A stretch of DNA of 21,951 bases from assembly GCA_946482045.1 (NCBI GenBank), contig CAMLPZ010000032.1, positions 1 to 21,951 of the forward strand. Direction: 5' to 3'. Positions 1-7,254 of this stretch are shown here, one piece after another. Position 1 is the stretch's first letter, and every line of letters begins with the position of its first letter. This DNA comes from an uncultured Asticcacaulis sp. GTDB taxonomy: Bacteria > Pseudomonadota > Alphaproteobacteria > Caulobacterales > Caulobacteraceae. Under the pieces are notes generated by a model, which saw only the letters and a list, made by a program, of their open reading frames with translations, was not told where the DNA came from and ran no database searches. The translations under genes and the position numbers were made by a program.

Positions 1-1118
1 GCGTGGGCGATGGTCTCGGCGGTCTTGTCCTCGCTGATCGTCGAAGCGGTAACCTCGGCCTTCAACGCCGATTGCAGCTCGGGTGACAGCGTCACCGCGC
101 CGGTGGTGGCGAAGGTGTCGAACAGGGCCTTGGTCGTGGCGGCGCTGCGGCCGGAAGCTTCGTACACCAGGCGTTCGAAGTTCGATGGCGCCTGGACGTC
201 CATGCTGACGGAGGCCGACTCGACGGCCTGACGGCGGACATAGCGGCCGTCATTGATCGCCTGGTTGAGCGCGTCGTTCTGGTTCACGGCGGCGTGCAGG
301 TGGCCGACATTGCCGCCGATGCGGCGGGCGACCCAGCCGGCAAAGGCGTCGCCGAAATTACCGGTCGGCACGACGAATTCGGGTTTATCGGAGCCGGAAG
401 CAGCCGCGGCGGCCAGATAGTAGGGCACCTGGCCCAGCAGGCGGCCCCAGTTGATCGAGTTGACCGAGCTGATCAGGCCGCGTTCCTTTAAGCCTGCGTT
501 GCCGAGCAGGGTCTTGACGATCTTCTGGCAGTCGTCGAAGTCGCCTTCGATACCGACATTCAGCACATTGTCGGCTTCGACCGTCGTCATTTGCAGGCGC
601 TGGACCGGTGAGACGCGGCCAAGCGGATGGAAGACGACCAGGCGGACGCGATCGGCGCCGGCAAAGGCGCGCACGGCGGCGGCGCCCGTATCGCCGGAAG
701 TAGCGGTGACCAGCGTCAGGGTCTCATTGCGTTCCCGCAAGGCCCCGCTGGTCAGCTCGGCCATCATCTGCATGGCCATATCCTTGAAGGCGAGAGTCGG
801 GCCGTGCCACAGCTCCAGCATCCACAGATTGTCATCGAGCTGGGTCAGCGGCACCTGACCGTCGGCGCGCAGGAAGGCGTTGGTGGTGGCGGTGACCGCG
901 GCCTTGGCGGCTTCCGCGCCGACCGTATCGGCCTGGAAATCGTCGAGCAGGGTCTGCGTCAGCTTGCTGTAGTCGCGGGCCAGATCCGACCACTCAGTCG
1001 CGGTACGCATCGGATAGCTGTCGGGCAGGTACAAGCCGCCATCGGGCGACAGTCCGTCGAGCAGGGCATCGGCAAAGGTCTTCGAACCGGTGAAACCGCG
1101 CGTGCCGATATAGTTCAT
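1..1118 (-). CDS. thrC: Threonine synthase (5' part; gene runs off the left edge)
   Basis: Threonine synthase is a PLP enzyme that converts O-phospho-L-homoserine to threonine, the last step of threonine synthesis in the cytoplasm. Reading the minus strand from ATG at 1118 gives an open frame to the window edge (about 372 codons) beginning MNYIGTRGFTGSKTF. Visible family marks are the PLP-lysine segment GPTLAFKDM (Lys near residue 112), the phosphate-binding ATSGDTGAAAV, and NSINWGRLLGQ followed by VPTGNFGD. This is the class with a long N-terminal domain, as in E. coli and yeast ThrC. The C-terminal part (roughly 90-100 residues by family length) lies outside the window. The ribosome site is weak (GGAAC about 10 nt upstream). 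The gene is divergent from proB across a 116-bp gap. The identification is firm; the exact start is the only internal doubt. Confidence 0.95.
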   Translation of the reverse strand, partial: MNYIGTRGFTGSKTFADALLDGLSPDGGLYLPDSYPMRTATEWSDLARDYSKLTQTLLDDFQADTVGAEAAKAAVTATTNAFLRADGQVPLTQLDDNLWMLELWHGPTLAFKDMAMQMMAELTSGALRERNETLTLVTATSGDTGAAAVRAFAGADRVRLVVFHPLGRVSPVQRLQMTTVEADNVLNVGIEGDFDDCQKIVKTLLGNAGLKERGLISSVNSINWGRLLGQVPYYLAAAAASGSDKPEFVVPTGNFGDAFAGWVARRIGGNVGHLHAAVNQNDALNQAINDGRYVRRQAVESASVSMDVQAPSNFERLVYEASGRSAATTKALFDTFATTGAVTLSPELQSALKAEVTASTISEDKTAETIAH

Positions 1119-1234
1119 TTTGTTACCAGTTCCGCTTAAAACCTAAGGTCTTGCGAAGGCTGCGCCATGTCAGTACAAGCGCGCCAGCACGGCGCCGCCC
1201 GTAACATTTTCAATCCGCTTAGAAAAGGCGAAAC

Positions 1235-2398
1235 ATGGCCGGTCAGACGAATATGAGCACGCCTGTGCCTCTGCCGGATGTCTTGCTGAATGCGCAACGG
1301 ATCGTCATCAAGGTCGGCTCGGCCCTGGTGGTCGAAGAAAACTCCGGCGGCGCCAATGCTCAGTGGATGGCCGGCCTGGCGCGTGACATCGCGACGCTGG
1401 CAGCAAGCGGCAAGAGCATCGTCCTGGTCTCGTCGGGCGCCGTGGCGCTGGGTCGCCGTTACTTAGGCGTCACCCGTGCCAAGCTGAAGCTGGAAGAAAA
1501 GCAGGCGTGCGCGGCGGCTGGCCAACCCCTGTTGATGAGTGCCTGGGATGAGGCCTTTCGCGCTGTGGGCTTGAAGACGGCGCAGGTCTTGCTGACGCGC
1601 GAAGACACCGAAAAGCGCAAGCGCTGGCTCAATGCCCGCGCTACTGTCGAAACCCTCTTCGATCTGAAGTGCGTGCCGATCGTCAATGAAAACGACACGG
1701 TTGTGACCGAAGAAATCCGTTACGGTGACAATGACCGCCTGGCGGCGCGTACCGCGCAGCTGGTCAAGGCCGAGGCTTTGATTTTGCTGTCGGACATCGA
1801 TGGTCTGTATACGGATGATCCGCGCCGTAATGTAGACGCACAGCACATCGCCCTGGTTGAGAAGCTGGACGCGCGTATCGAAGCCATGGCCGGTGGCGCC
1901 AATGCGTCAGCCGGGGTCGGCACGGGCGGCATGGCCACCAAGATCGCCGCCGCTAAGATTGCTGGCTCGGCGGGGTGTGCGACCCTGATCGCCTTTGGCG
2001 CGGTAGTCCAGCCGCTGTCGTCGCTGAGCGGTCCCATGGGGGCGCGGTTTACCCTGTTCAGACCGCAGGCCTCTTTAAGTGCCGCGTACAAGGCGTGGAT
2101 CGCCGGGACAGTCGTACCGGCCGGCAAGCTGATGCTCGATGAAGGCGCCGTGAGGGCGCTGCATAATGGCAAGTCGTTGCTGCCGTCGGGGATTGTCGAG
2201 GTCACCGGCAGCTTCGACAAGGGCGATACGGTGTCGATCGTATCCTGCGCCGGCCAGGAAGTGGCGCGCGGCATCGTCAGCTATAATGCCGAAGACATCC
2301 GCGCCATTCGCGGGCGGGGCAGCAAGGATATCGAGGCCATCCTGGGCTATACCTCAGGTGATGAGGTTATCCATCGCGACGACATGGCGATGGTGTGA
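1235..2398 (+). CDS. proB: Glutamate 5-kinase with C-terminal PUA domain
   Basis: Glutamate 5-kinase phosphorylates L-glutamate at the gamma carboxylate with ATP, the first and normally proline-inhibited step of proline synthesis. The 387-residue product carries the amino-acid-kinase fold: VIKVGSALVV near residue 25, VLVSSGAVALG, then ACAAAGQPLLM, the substrate segment EEIRYGDNDRLAA, LLSDIDGLYT, and GTGGMATKIAAAKIA. A PUA domain follows (about residues 285-370; ALHNGKSLLPSGI, GDTVSI), as in E. coli ProB (367 aa). ATG 1235 has AAAGGCG about 6 nt upstream and is preferred; ATG 1253 is a possible internal start with a poorer site. proA follows 245 bp downstream on the same strand, so the two steps are genetically linked, but the gap is filled by repeat sequence and they may be transcribed separately. 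Confidence 0.96.
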   Translation: MAGQTNMSTPVPLPDVLLNAQRIVIKVGSALVVEENSGGANAQWMAGLARDIATLAASGKSIVLVSSGAVALGRRYLGVTRAKLKLEEKQACAAAGQPLLMSAWDEAFRAVGLKTAQVLLTREDTEKRKRWLNARATVETLFDLKCVPIVNENDTVVTEEIRYGDNDRLAARTAQLVKAEALILLSDIDGLYTDDPRRNVDAQHIALVEKLDARIEAMAGGANASAGVGTGGMATKIAAAKIAGSAGCATLIAFGAVVQPLSSLSGPMGARFTLFRPQASLSAAYKAWIAGTVVPAGKLMLDEGAVRALHNGKSLLPSGIVEVTGSFDKGDTVSIVSCAGQEVARGIVSYNAEDIRAIRGRGSKDIEAILGYTSGDEVIHRDDMAMV

Positions 2399-2401
2399 TT
2401 T

Positions 2402-2530
2402 CCTTCTCCCCGCCAAGGCGGGGAGAAGGTGGTCCGAAGGACCGGATGAGGGGCCAAAACGCTTTCCGCGCAGAGAACTCTTTCCGATTGCCCCTCACCC
2501 TAACCTTCTCCCCGCAAGCGGGGAGAGGGG
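2402..2530. repeat. Two-armed palindromic intergenic repeat between proB and proA
   Basis: The left arm (2402-2454) contains a perfect 13-bp stem, 2402-2414 with 2417-2429, around AA. It is followed by a second hairpin, GGTCC (2431-2435) GAA GGACC (2439-2443), and ends in GATGAGGGGC. The right arm (2490-2530) is the inverse: it starts GCCCCTCACC and ends in another CTCCCCGC-AA-GCGGGGAG hairpin. The two arms are inverted around a 35-nt centre (2455-2489). The same left-arm sequence recurs at 7178-7234. This looks like a REP/MITE-like dispersed palindromic element. It starts 3 nt after the proB stop, so it could also end or attenuate proB transcription, but there is no T-run typical of an intrinsic terminator. 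Membership of a named family is not claimed. Confidence 0.85.
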
Positions 2531-2532
2531 AT

Positions 2533-2575
2533 ATCAGCGCCAAACGCCATTAGATTCCCGCCAAACTGCGCTGAT
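2533..2575. repeat. Inverted repeat ATCAGCGC...GCGCTGAT upstream of proA
   Basis: A perfect 8-bp inverted repeat, ATCAGCGC (2533-2540) and GCGCTGAT (2568-2575), encloses 27 nt in which CGCCAAAC-like sequence appears near both ends. It lies between the repeat element and proA, about 70 bp before the proA start. It could be an operator or a leader hairpin, or leftover element sequence. Nothing here identifies a regulator. Confidence 0.4.
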
Positions 2576-2643
2576 TTCCGATGAAACGGTCGTCTTTTGC
2601 GCCGTTTGCGCTATATAGCCTTTGACGGACAAAGGATTTCGAC

Positions 2644-3918
2644 ATGGACGACCAGAGCACACGCACGCTGAATGACCTGATGACCGACATGGCCGCCAAG
2701 GCCAAGCTCGGCGCCGAGGCCCTGCGTCTGGCCGGCCCAGAGGTGCGCACGCGAGCCATCATCGAAGCCGCCAAGGCCATCCGCGCCCGCGAAGCGACCA
2801 TCCTGGCCGCCAACGAAAAAGACCAGCAGTTCGCGCGCGACAAGGGGCTGACCGACGCCATGATCGAGCGCCTGATCCTCAATCCGGCGCGCGTCGAAGC
2901 CATGGCCAAGGGCTTGGAAGAGGTCGCGGCGTTGCCTGATCCCGTCGGCCGTGACCTGGCGCGCTGGACGCGTCCGAACGGTCTCGACATCGCCCGCGTC
3001 TCGACGCCGATCGGTGTCATCGCCATCATCTATGAAAGCCGTCCGAATGTGACAGCCGACGCGGCCGCCCTGTGCATCCGTTCGTCGAATGCCGCCATTT
3101 TGCGTACGGGTTCTGAAGCGCTGAATTCGGCCCTGGCCATCTACGCCGCGTTTGAAGACGGCTTCCGCGCCGCCGGCCTGCCCGACACCTGCGTGCAACT
3201 GGTGCCGACCTCGGACCGCGACGCTGTCGGTCTGATCCTGGGCGGGCTCGATGGCACGATTAACCTCATCATTCCGCGCGGTGGCCGCTCGCTGGTTGAG
3301 CGCGTCCAGAAGGAGGCGCGCGCGCCGGTCCTGGCCCACCTCGAAGGCCTGAACCACACCTATGTCCACACCGCCGCCGATCCGGAAAAGGCCGTGGCGG
3401 TGACGCTGAACGCCAAGATGCGCCGCGTGTCGGTGTGTGGCGCGACCGAGACCCTGCTGATCGATGACGCCGTCGCCGAAACGCTTTTGCCGCGCATTGC
3501 CGAGGCACTCGAGGCCAAGGGCTGCGAGTTGCGCGGCGACGACCGTGCCCGCGCCATCCATCCGATGAGCGCAGCAACCGACGAGGACTGGAAGACCGAA
3601 TACCTGCTGCCGATCATCTCGATCCGCGTCGTCAAAGACGAGGCCGAGGCGATTGCCCACATCAAGACCTATGGCTCAGGCCACACCGAAGCCATCATCA
3701 CCGAGGACGCGCAGGCTGCCGAAACCTTCCTGAACGAGGTCGATTCAGCCATCGTCATCTGGAATGCCTCGACGCAGTATGCCGACGGCGGTGAGTTCGG
3801 CCTGGGCGCGGAAATCGGCATCTCGACCGACCGCCTGCACGCGCGCGGGCCGGTGGGCGCGGAGCAACTGACGACGTTTAAATATGTCGTGCGCGGCAAC
3901 GGCCAGACGCGGCCATAA
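2644..3918 (+). CDS. proA: Gamma-glutamyl phosphate reductase (glutamate-5-semialdehyde dehydrogenase)
   Basis: ProA reduces gamma-glutamyl phosphate with NADPH to glutamate-5-semialdehyde, which cyclises towards proline; it takes the unstable product of ProB. The 424-residue product has the usual family length and aldehyde-dehydrogenase-like fold: PIGVIAIIYESRPNVTADAA (about residues 121-140), ILRTGSEALNSA, LIIPRGGRSLVE, the catalytic cysteine in VSVCGATETLLID (Cys265), and the C-terminal EFGLGAEIGISTDRLHARGP. The start at ATG 2644 is supported by AAAGGA at 2631-2636, 7 nt upstream. A TATATA-like -10 lies near 2611, so proA may have its own promoter downstream of the repeat element. The next gene, phoR, is 193 bp away and unrelated. 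Confidence 0.97.
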   Translation: MDDQSTRTLNDLMTDMAAKAKLGAEALRLAGPEVRTRAIIEAAKAIRAREATILAANEKDQQFARDKGLTDAMIERLILNPARVEAMAKGLEEVAALPDPVGRDLARWTRPNGLDIARVSTPIGVIAIIYESRPNVTADAAALCIRSSNAAILRTGSEALNSALAIYAAFEDGFRAAGLPDTCVQLVPTSDRDAVGLILGGLDGTINLIIPRGGRSLVERVQKEARAPVLAHLEGLNHTYVHTAADPEKAVAVTLNAKMRRVSVCGATETLLIDDAVAETLLPRIAEALEAKGCELRGDDRARAIHPMSAATDEDWKTEYLLPIISIRVVKDEAEAIAHIKTYGSGHTEAIITEDAQAAETFLNEVDSAIVIWNASTQYADGGEFGLGAEIGISTDRLHARGPVGAEQLTTFKYVVRGNGQTRP

Positions 3919-3968
3919 CCCGAGCAGTACAACCTGTTGTCACGGCCATGTTATCGCTTAACGTGCGC

Positions 3969-3997
3969 CTGCAATGAAACTGTCATGAAACCGTTGC
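3969..3997 (+). promoter_or_regulatory. Pho-box-like direct repeats upstream of phoR
   Basis: Three units with an 11-bp period: CTGCAAT-GAAA-CTGTCAT-GAAA-CCGTTGC. The first two (3969-3986) match the 18-bp PhoB box pattern of two CTGTCAT-like heptamers separated by four A-rich bases; the third unit is degenerate. A possible -10 (TTACAC, near 4007) follows. The position about 125 bp before phoR and the function of that gene support autoregulation by PhoB. PhoB is encoded in this window, but binding is inferred. Confidence 0.65.
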
Positions 3998-4073
3998 CGA
4001 ACGCGGTTACACGCCACCTCCCTTGAACGCGTATCCGAAGGGGAGCCGGAGCGCGGTCAGTCGTCAGCGTGTC

Positions 4074-4107
4074 GATCTTGAGCTTTTTCGAAAAAGCCCT
4101 CAAGATC
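4074..4107 (+). promoter_or_regulatory. Long palindrome abutting the phoR start
   Basis: GATCTTGAG (4074-4082) pairs with CTCAAGATC (4099-4107), and inside it CTTTTTC (4083-4089) pairs with GAAAAAG (4090-4096). This makes a 16-bp stem interrupted only by a CC bulge (4097-4098). It ends 4 nt before the phoR ATG, and AGG (4108-4110) lies between. As RNA it would place a strong hairpin over the ribosome-binding region; as DNA it could be a dyad-symmetric protein site. Both readings are inference. Confidence 0.6.
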
Positions 4108-4111
4108 AGGA

Positions 4112-5617
4112 ATGGTTTCGAAAACAGATATGATCAGGCGGCGTTCATTGTGGGGCATAGTGCCGTTTGGTACGTGGATTGGCTTGGGCTGTGTCATCGC
4201 CATGATGTTCGTCCCGCCGCTTTGGCCTGTCGCCGTGGGCGTGGCCGCGCTAACCCTCATCTATACGCTGCTTGTCTTCTGGGGTCAGCAGAACGACCTG
4301 CACGACCGCATCGATCAACTGAAAACGCCGGAAATCCAGGTCAAGGTCCAACCCAAGGGACCGAGCTTCCAGGAAGTGCTGCGCGCCATTCCCGACCCGG
4401 TCCTGATCGTCTCGGGGTTCGAGCCCAACGACATTGCCGGCCGCTGGATCGTCTTCGCCAATGCCTCTGCGCAAAAGGTCTTCCAAGTCGAGAGCGAGGG
4501 CGGGCTGCTGGTCAGTGCCATCCGCACACCGGAAGTGCTCGAATGCGTCGATGAGGCGCTGTTCGGCAGCATTTCGCGCTCGACGACGTTCGAGTCCGCA
4601 GGCGGCGCCCGCGAGCAATACTGGCGGGCCTTTGCCAGTCCCTTGCCGGTCGGGGATGGTGAGCAACGCCTGGCCCTGCTGGTTATGCGCGATGAGACCG
4701 ATATGCGCCGCATGGAAAAGATGCGCGCCGACTTTCTGGCGAACGCCAGTCACGAACTGCGCACCCCCCTGGCATCGTTAGCGGGTTTTATCGAGACGCT
4801 TCGCGGTCCGGCGAAAGACGATGAAAGGGCGCGTGAAAAGTTTCTCACCATCATGGCGACCCAGGCCGACCGTATGGGCCGGCTGATTCACGACCTGTTG
4901 TCGTTGTCGCGTATCGAGTTGAACGAGCACGTCCCGCCGTCGGGCGAGGCCGATCTGGTGCTGGCCGTCAAGGATGTCATCGAGGGGCTGAGCCTGATCG
5001 CCCAACAAAAGGGCGTCGCCTTCCGTATCGAGGCGCCGAAGCCCGGCCTTTATCCAATTATCGGCGATCGCGACCAGATCCTTCAGGTGGCGCAGAACCT
5101 GATCGACAACGCTTTGAAATACGCGCCCCGAGGCTCCGAAGTGGCCATCGATGTCGTCTTCGACCGTACCCTGACCCAGGCGATCGCTGCGACCGATCCC
5201 TTGGCATCGAAGCTGGTCCTGCTCCGGCCGGACCGCAATGTGCATGAATACTATGCGATCTTGCGCGTGCGCGACGCCGGACCCGGCATCCGCCGTGAGC
5301 ACCTACCGCGCCTAGCCGAACGATTCTACCGCGTCGAAGGACAAAAGAGCGGCGACCGTCTGGGTACAGGACTGGGCCTGGCCATCGTCAAGCACATCAT
5401 CAACCGGCACCGCGGTGGCCTGGTCGTCGAATCGATTGGAACCCAGAGCGCAGCCGAAGATCTTGTCATGATCGGCGCCGATGGTGACAATGTCACGCCG
5501 CTGCCGGGCTCAGGTCTCGCGACCTTCACCGCCTTTACGGCCTATTTCCCGCAGAGCCGCGCTTTTGGCTCGGTAGCGGGGCCACGACTTGTCGAACCTC
5601 TAAAGGACGCCGGCTAG
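4112..5617 (+). CDS. phoR: PhoR-type phosphate-regulon sensor histidine kinase
   Basis: This is a membrane sensor kinase expected to autophosphorylate on histidine and pass phosphate to PhoB when phosphate is scarce. The 501-residue product has two N-terminal membrane segments (about residues 14-30 and 33-52), a PAS-like region (about 85-190, FQEVLRAIPDPVLIVSG), the H-box FLANASHELRTPLASL (His near 214), the N-box NLIDNALKYAPRG, and the ATP-lid motifs RDAGPGIRREHLPRLAERFY and GTGLGLAIVKHI. It is somewhat longer than E. coli PhoR (431 aa), with an insertion in the ATPase domain around VFDRTLTQAIAATDP. The start is uncertain: ATG 4112 has AGG only 1 nt upstream and follows a strong hairpin, while ATG 4130 lacks a clear site. 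Pho-box repeats precede the gene, and phoU-phoB follow after 146 bp. The identity rests on domain order and neighbours. Confidence 0.92.
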   Translation: MVSKTDMIRRRSLWGIVPFGTWIGLGCVIAMMFVPPLWPVAVGVAALTLIYTLLVFWGQQNDLHDRIDQLKTPEIQVKVQPKGPSFQEVLRAIPDPVLIVSGFEPNDIAGRWIVFANASAQKVFQVESEGGLLVSAIRTPEVLECVDEALFGSISRSTTFESAGGAREQYWRAFASPLPVGDGEQRLALLVMRDETDMRRMEKMRADFLANASHELRTPLASLAGFIETLRGPAKDDERAREKFLTIMATQADRMGRLIHDLLSLSRIELNEHVPPSGEADLVLAVKDVIEGLSLIAQQKGVAFRIEAPKPGLYPIIGDRDQILQVAQNLIDNALKYAPRGSEVAIDVVFDRTLTQAIAATDPLASKLVLLRPDRNVHEYYAILRVRDAGPGIRREHLPRLAERFYRVEGQKSGDRLGTGLGLAIVKHIINRHRGGLVVESIGTQSAAEDLVMIGADGDNVTPLPGSGLATFTAFTAYFPQSRAFGSVAGPRLVEPLKDAG

Positions 5618-5675
5618 ATGTGAGCTCTCAGGAGGTTGTCCATCTGGCCTGAGACCTGTGTATTAGGCGCATTGT

Positions 5676-5696
5676 AACCATGTTTTCATGGTTTTT
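5676..5696 (+). terminator. Possible weak terminator or hairpin after phoR
   Basis: AACCATG (5676-5682) and CATGGTT (5687-5693) form a 7-bp stem around TTTT, and the second arm runs into six consecutive Ts (5692-5697). The shape is that of an intrinsic terminator but the stem is AT-rich. It lies between phoR and the Pho-box of phoU, so it could reduce read-through and leave phoU-phoB under their own promoter. It could equally be a dyad binding site. Confidence 0.4.
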
Positions 5697-5712
5697 TCAC
5701 ATGCAGCCATGC

Positions 5713-5730
5713 CTATAATAAAACTGTCAC
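5713..5730 (+). promoter_or_regulatory. Pho-box-like site upstream of phoU-phoB
   Basis: CTATAAT-AAAA-CTGTCAC fits the pattern of two CTGTCAT-like heptamers separated by four A-rich bases (5/7 and 6/7 matches). It lies 33 bp before the phoU GTG start, close to a core promoter position; CCTAAA near 5739 is a candidate -10. This suggests that phoU-phoB have their own PhoB-activated promoter here. PhoB binding is inferred from the pattern. Confidence 0.6.
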
Positions 5731-5763
5731 AGAATTCGCCTAAACGCCCGAAGGAATACAGCC

Positions 5764-6477
5764 GTGGTACAGTTCAGCAAGATGAATCCGCACATCGTCA
5801 AGACCTATGAGGAAGAGCTGGATCAGCTGAGCGCTGAGGTGGTTCTGATGGGTGGCCTTGCCGAAGCCCAGGTCGCCGACGCCGTCGAGGCCGTCGCCCG
5901 CCGCGATGTCGCCCTGGCTCAGAGCGTCGTCCAGCGCGATCATCGCCTCGATGAGCTGGAAAAGGATGTCGAGCGCAAGTGCATCCGTCTGATCGCCCTG
6001 CGTCAGCCAATGGCCAACGACTTGCGCAAGACCGTGGCCGCCATGAAGATCGCCACCTCGCTGGAACGGACCGGCGATCTGGCCAAGAATATCGCCAAGC
6101 GCGCCCTGGTCATCGCCGAAGCCGAGCCGATGACGCCGATCACCCGGTCGATCGAGCGCATGGGCAAGCTGGTATCGTCGCGTCTGCGTGACGTGCTGGA
6201 CGCCTACAAGGGCGGCAAGCTCGACCTCGCCCAGAGTGTCTGGGCGACCGACACCGAAGTCGATGAACACTACAACGCCCTGTTTCGCGAATTACTGACC
6301 TACATGATGGGCGATCCGCGCACCATCTCGGCCTGCACGCATCTTTTGTTCATGGCCAAGAACCTGGAACGCATCGGCGACCATGCAACGAATGTGGCCG
6401 AGCATATCCACTACGAACTGACAGGCGAAGATTACGTCGAGGACCGCCCCAAGGGCGACACCTTAAGCCCAACCTGA
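5764..6477 (+). CDS. phoU: Phosphate signalling protein PhoU
   Basis: PhoU is a cytoplasmic all-helical protein that links phosphate transport to the PhoR/PhoB pair and keeps the regulon off when phosphate is plentiful. The 237-residue product has the normal length and two three-helix repeats: VAEAQVADAVEAVARRD-like first half with RQPMANDLRKTVAAMKIATS and LERTGDLAKNIA, and second-half copy LLFMAKNLERIGDHATNVAE. The paired LERxGD-(H/L)AxN(V/I)AE segments are typical PhoU metal-binding motifs. The start is GTG 5764, with AAGGA 8 nt upstream; ATG 5782 is the alternative. phoB starts 9 nt after the phoU stop, so the two are surely co-transcribed. In relatives pstB usually lies just upstream of phoU; here it does not. 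Confidence 0.96.
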   Translation: MVQFSKMNPHIVKTYEEELDQLSAEVVLMGGLAEAQVADAVEAVARRDVALAQSVVQRDHRLDELEKDVERKCIRLIALRQPMANDLRKTVAAMKIATSLERTGDLAKNIAKRALVIAEAEPMTPITRSIERMGKLVSSRLRDVLDAYKGGKLDLAQSVWATDTEVDEHYNALFRELLTYMMGDPRTISACTHLLFMAKNLERIGDHATNVAEHIHYELTGEDYVEDRPKGDTLSPT

Positions 6478-6486
6478 TGTGAGATC

Positions 6487-7176
6487 ATGAAGCCCTATAT
6501 CATCATTGCCGAAGACGAAGACGCGCTGTCGACCCTTCTCAACTACAATCTTGAGAAGGAAGGCTATGAGGTCGGAGTTGCCAGCGACGGCGACGAAGCC
6601 CTGGTGATGATCAAGGAGCGCCAGCCGGACTTACTGGTCTGCGACTGGATGATGCCTAAGGTCTCCGGCATCGAGGTCTGCCGCCGCCTCCGCCAGCAGT
6701 CGACCACTCGTAACCTGCCCATCGTCATGCTGACGGCGCGTTCCGAAGAAAGTGACCGTATCCGCGGCCTCGACACCGGCGCCGACGATTATGTCGTCAA
6801 GCCGTTCTCGATGGTCGAGCTGATGGCGCGCATCCGCGCCGTGCTGCGCCGCATACGCCCGGGCCTCAGCGAGGACCGCGTCGAGTTCGGTGAAATTACA
6901 GTCGATCGCCTGTCACACCGCGTCCAGCGCGCCGGCCGCGACATCCACCTGGGGCCGACGGAATACAAGCTGCTGGACCACTTCATGCAGTATCCGCGCC
7001 GCGTCTTCTCGCGCGAGCAACTGCTGGACGCTGTCTGGGGCAATGACGTCTATGTCGAAGCCCGTACGGTTGACGTCCATATCGGCCGCCTGCGCAAGGC
7101 GCTGAACGACAAGGAAGAGTTTGACCCGATCCGGACCGTCAGATCAGCTGGATACTCGTTGGACATTCAAGGCTAG
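6487..7176 (+). CDS. phoB: PhoB-type phosphate regulon response regulator
   Basis: PhoB is the DNA-binding partner of PhoR and activates phosphate-starvation genes at Pho-boxes. The 229-residue product has a receiver domain (residues 1-120) with the acidic pair at 10-12, phospho-acceptor Asp53 (LLVCDWMMPKVSG), Thr83 (VMLTAR) and Lys105 (VVKPFS). A winged-helix OmpR/PhoB output domain follows (about 130-229; LGPTEYKLLDHFM, RVFSREQLLDAVWG, RTVDVHIGRLRKAL). The length is that of E. coli PhoB (229 aa). The phoU stop is 9 nt upstream and the ribosome site is GTGAGA, within that gap. Downstream, the gene runs into a palindromic repeat and then the convergent hslO. Confidence 0.96.
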   Translation: MKPYIIIAEDEDALSTLLNYNLEKEGYEVGVASDGDEALVMIKERQPDLLVCDWMMPKVSGIEVCRRLRQQSTTRNLPIVMLTARSEESDRIRGLDTGADDYVVKPFSMVELMARIRAVLRRIRPGLSEDRVEFGEITVDRLSHRVQRAGRDIHLGPTEYKLLDHFMQYPRRVFSREQLLDAVWGNDVYVEARTVDVHIGRLRKALNDKEEFDPIRTVRSAGYSLDIQG

Positions 7177-7177
7177 T

Positions 7178-7234
7178 TCCTTCTCCCTGCTTGCGGGGAG
7201 AAGGTGGTTCGCCTTGGCGAACCGGATGAGGGGC
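7178..7234. repeat. Second copy of the palindromic repeat (single arm), between phoB and hslO
   Basis: This has the same order as the arm at 2402-2454. A 12-bp hairpin (7179-7190 with 7193-7204, one G-T wobble) is followed by a second hairpin GGTTCGCC (7206-7213) TT GGCGAACC (7216-7223), then GGATGAGGGGC. It starts 2 nt after the phoB stop and lies between convergent genes, where it could act as a bidirectional transcription barrier. The second hairpin differs in sequence from the proB-proA copy but keeps complementary arms. Confidence 0.85.
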
Positions 7235-7254
7235 AGGCCCTGCCTCAGCACGCG

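Noticed and set aside
2611..3660. 349-codon minus-strand frame opposite proA
   Set aside because: Antisense to a well-supported proA; composition is that of a reverse-complement shadow.
4069..4554. GTG-started frame (MSILSFFEKALKIRNG...) overlapping the phoR start
   Set aside because: Out of frame with the histidine-kinase motifs and turns into low-complexity shadow sequence after the first 30 residues.
5630..5635. Orphan AGGAGG in the phoR-phoU gap, possibly left from a lost pst gene
   Set aside because: No start codon at a usable distance leads to an open frame before stop codons; could be chance.
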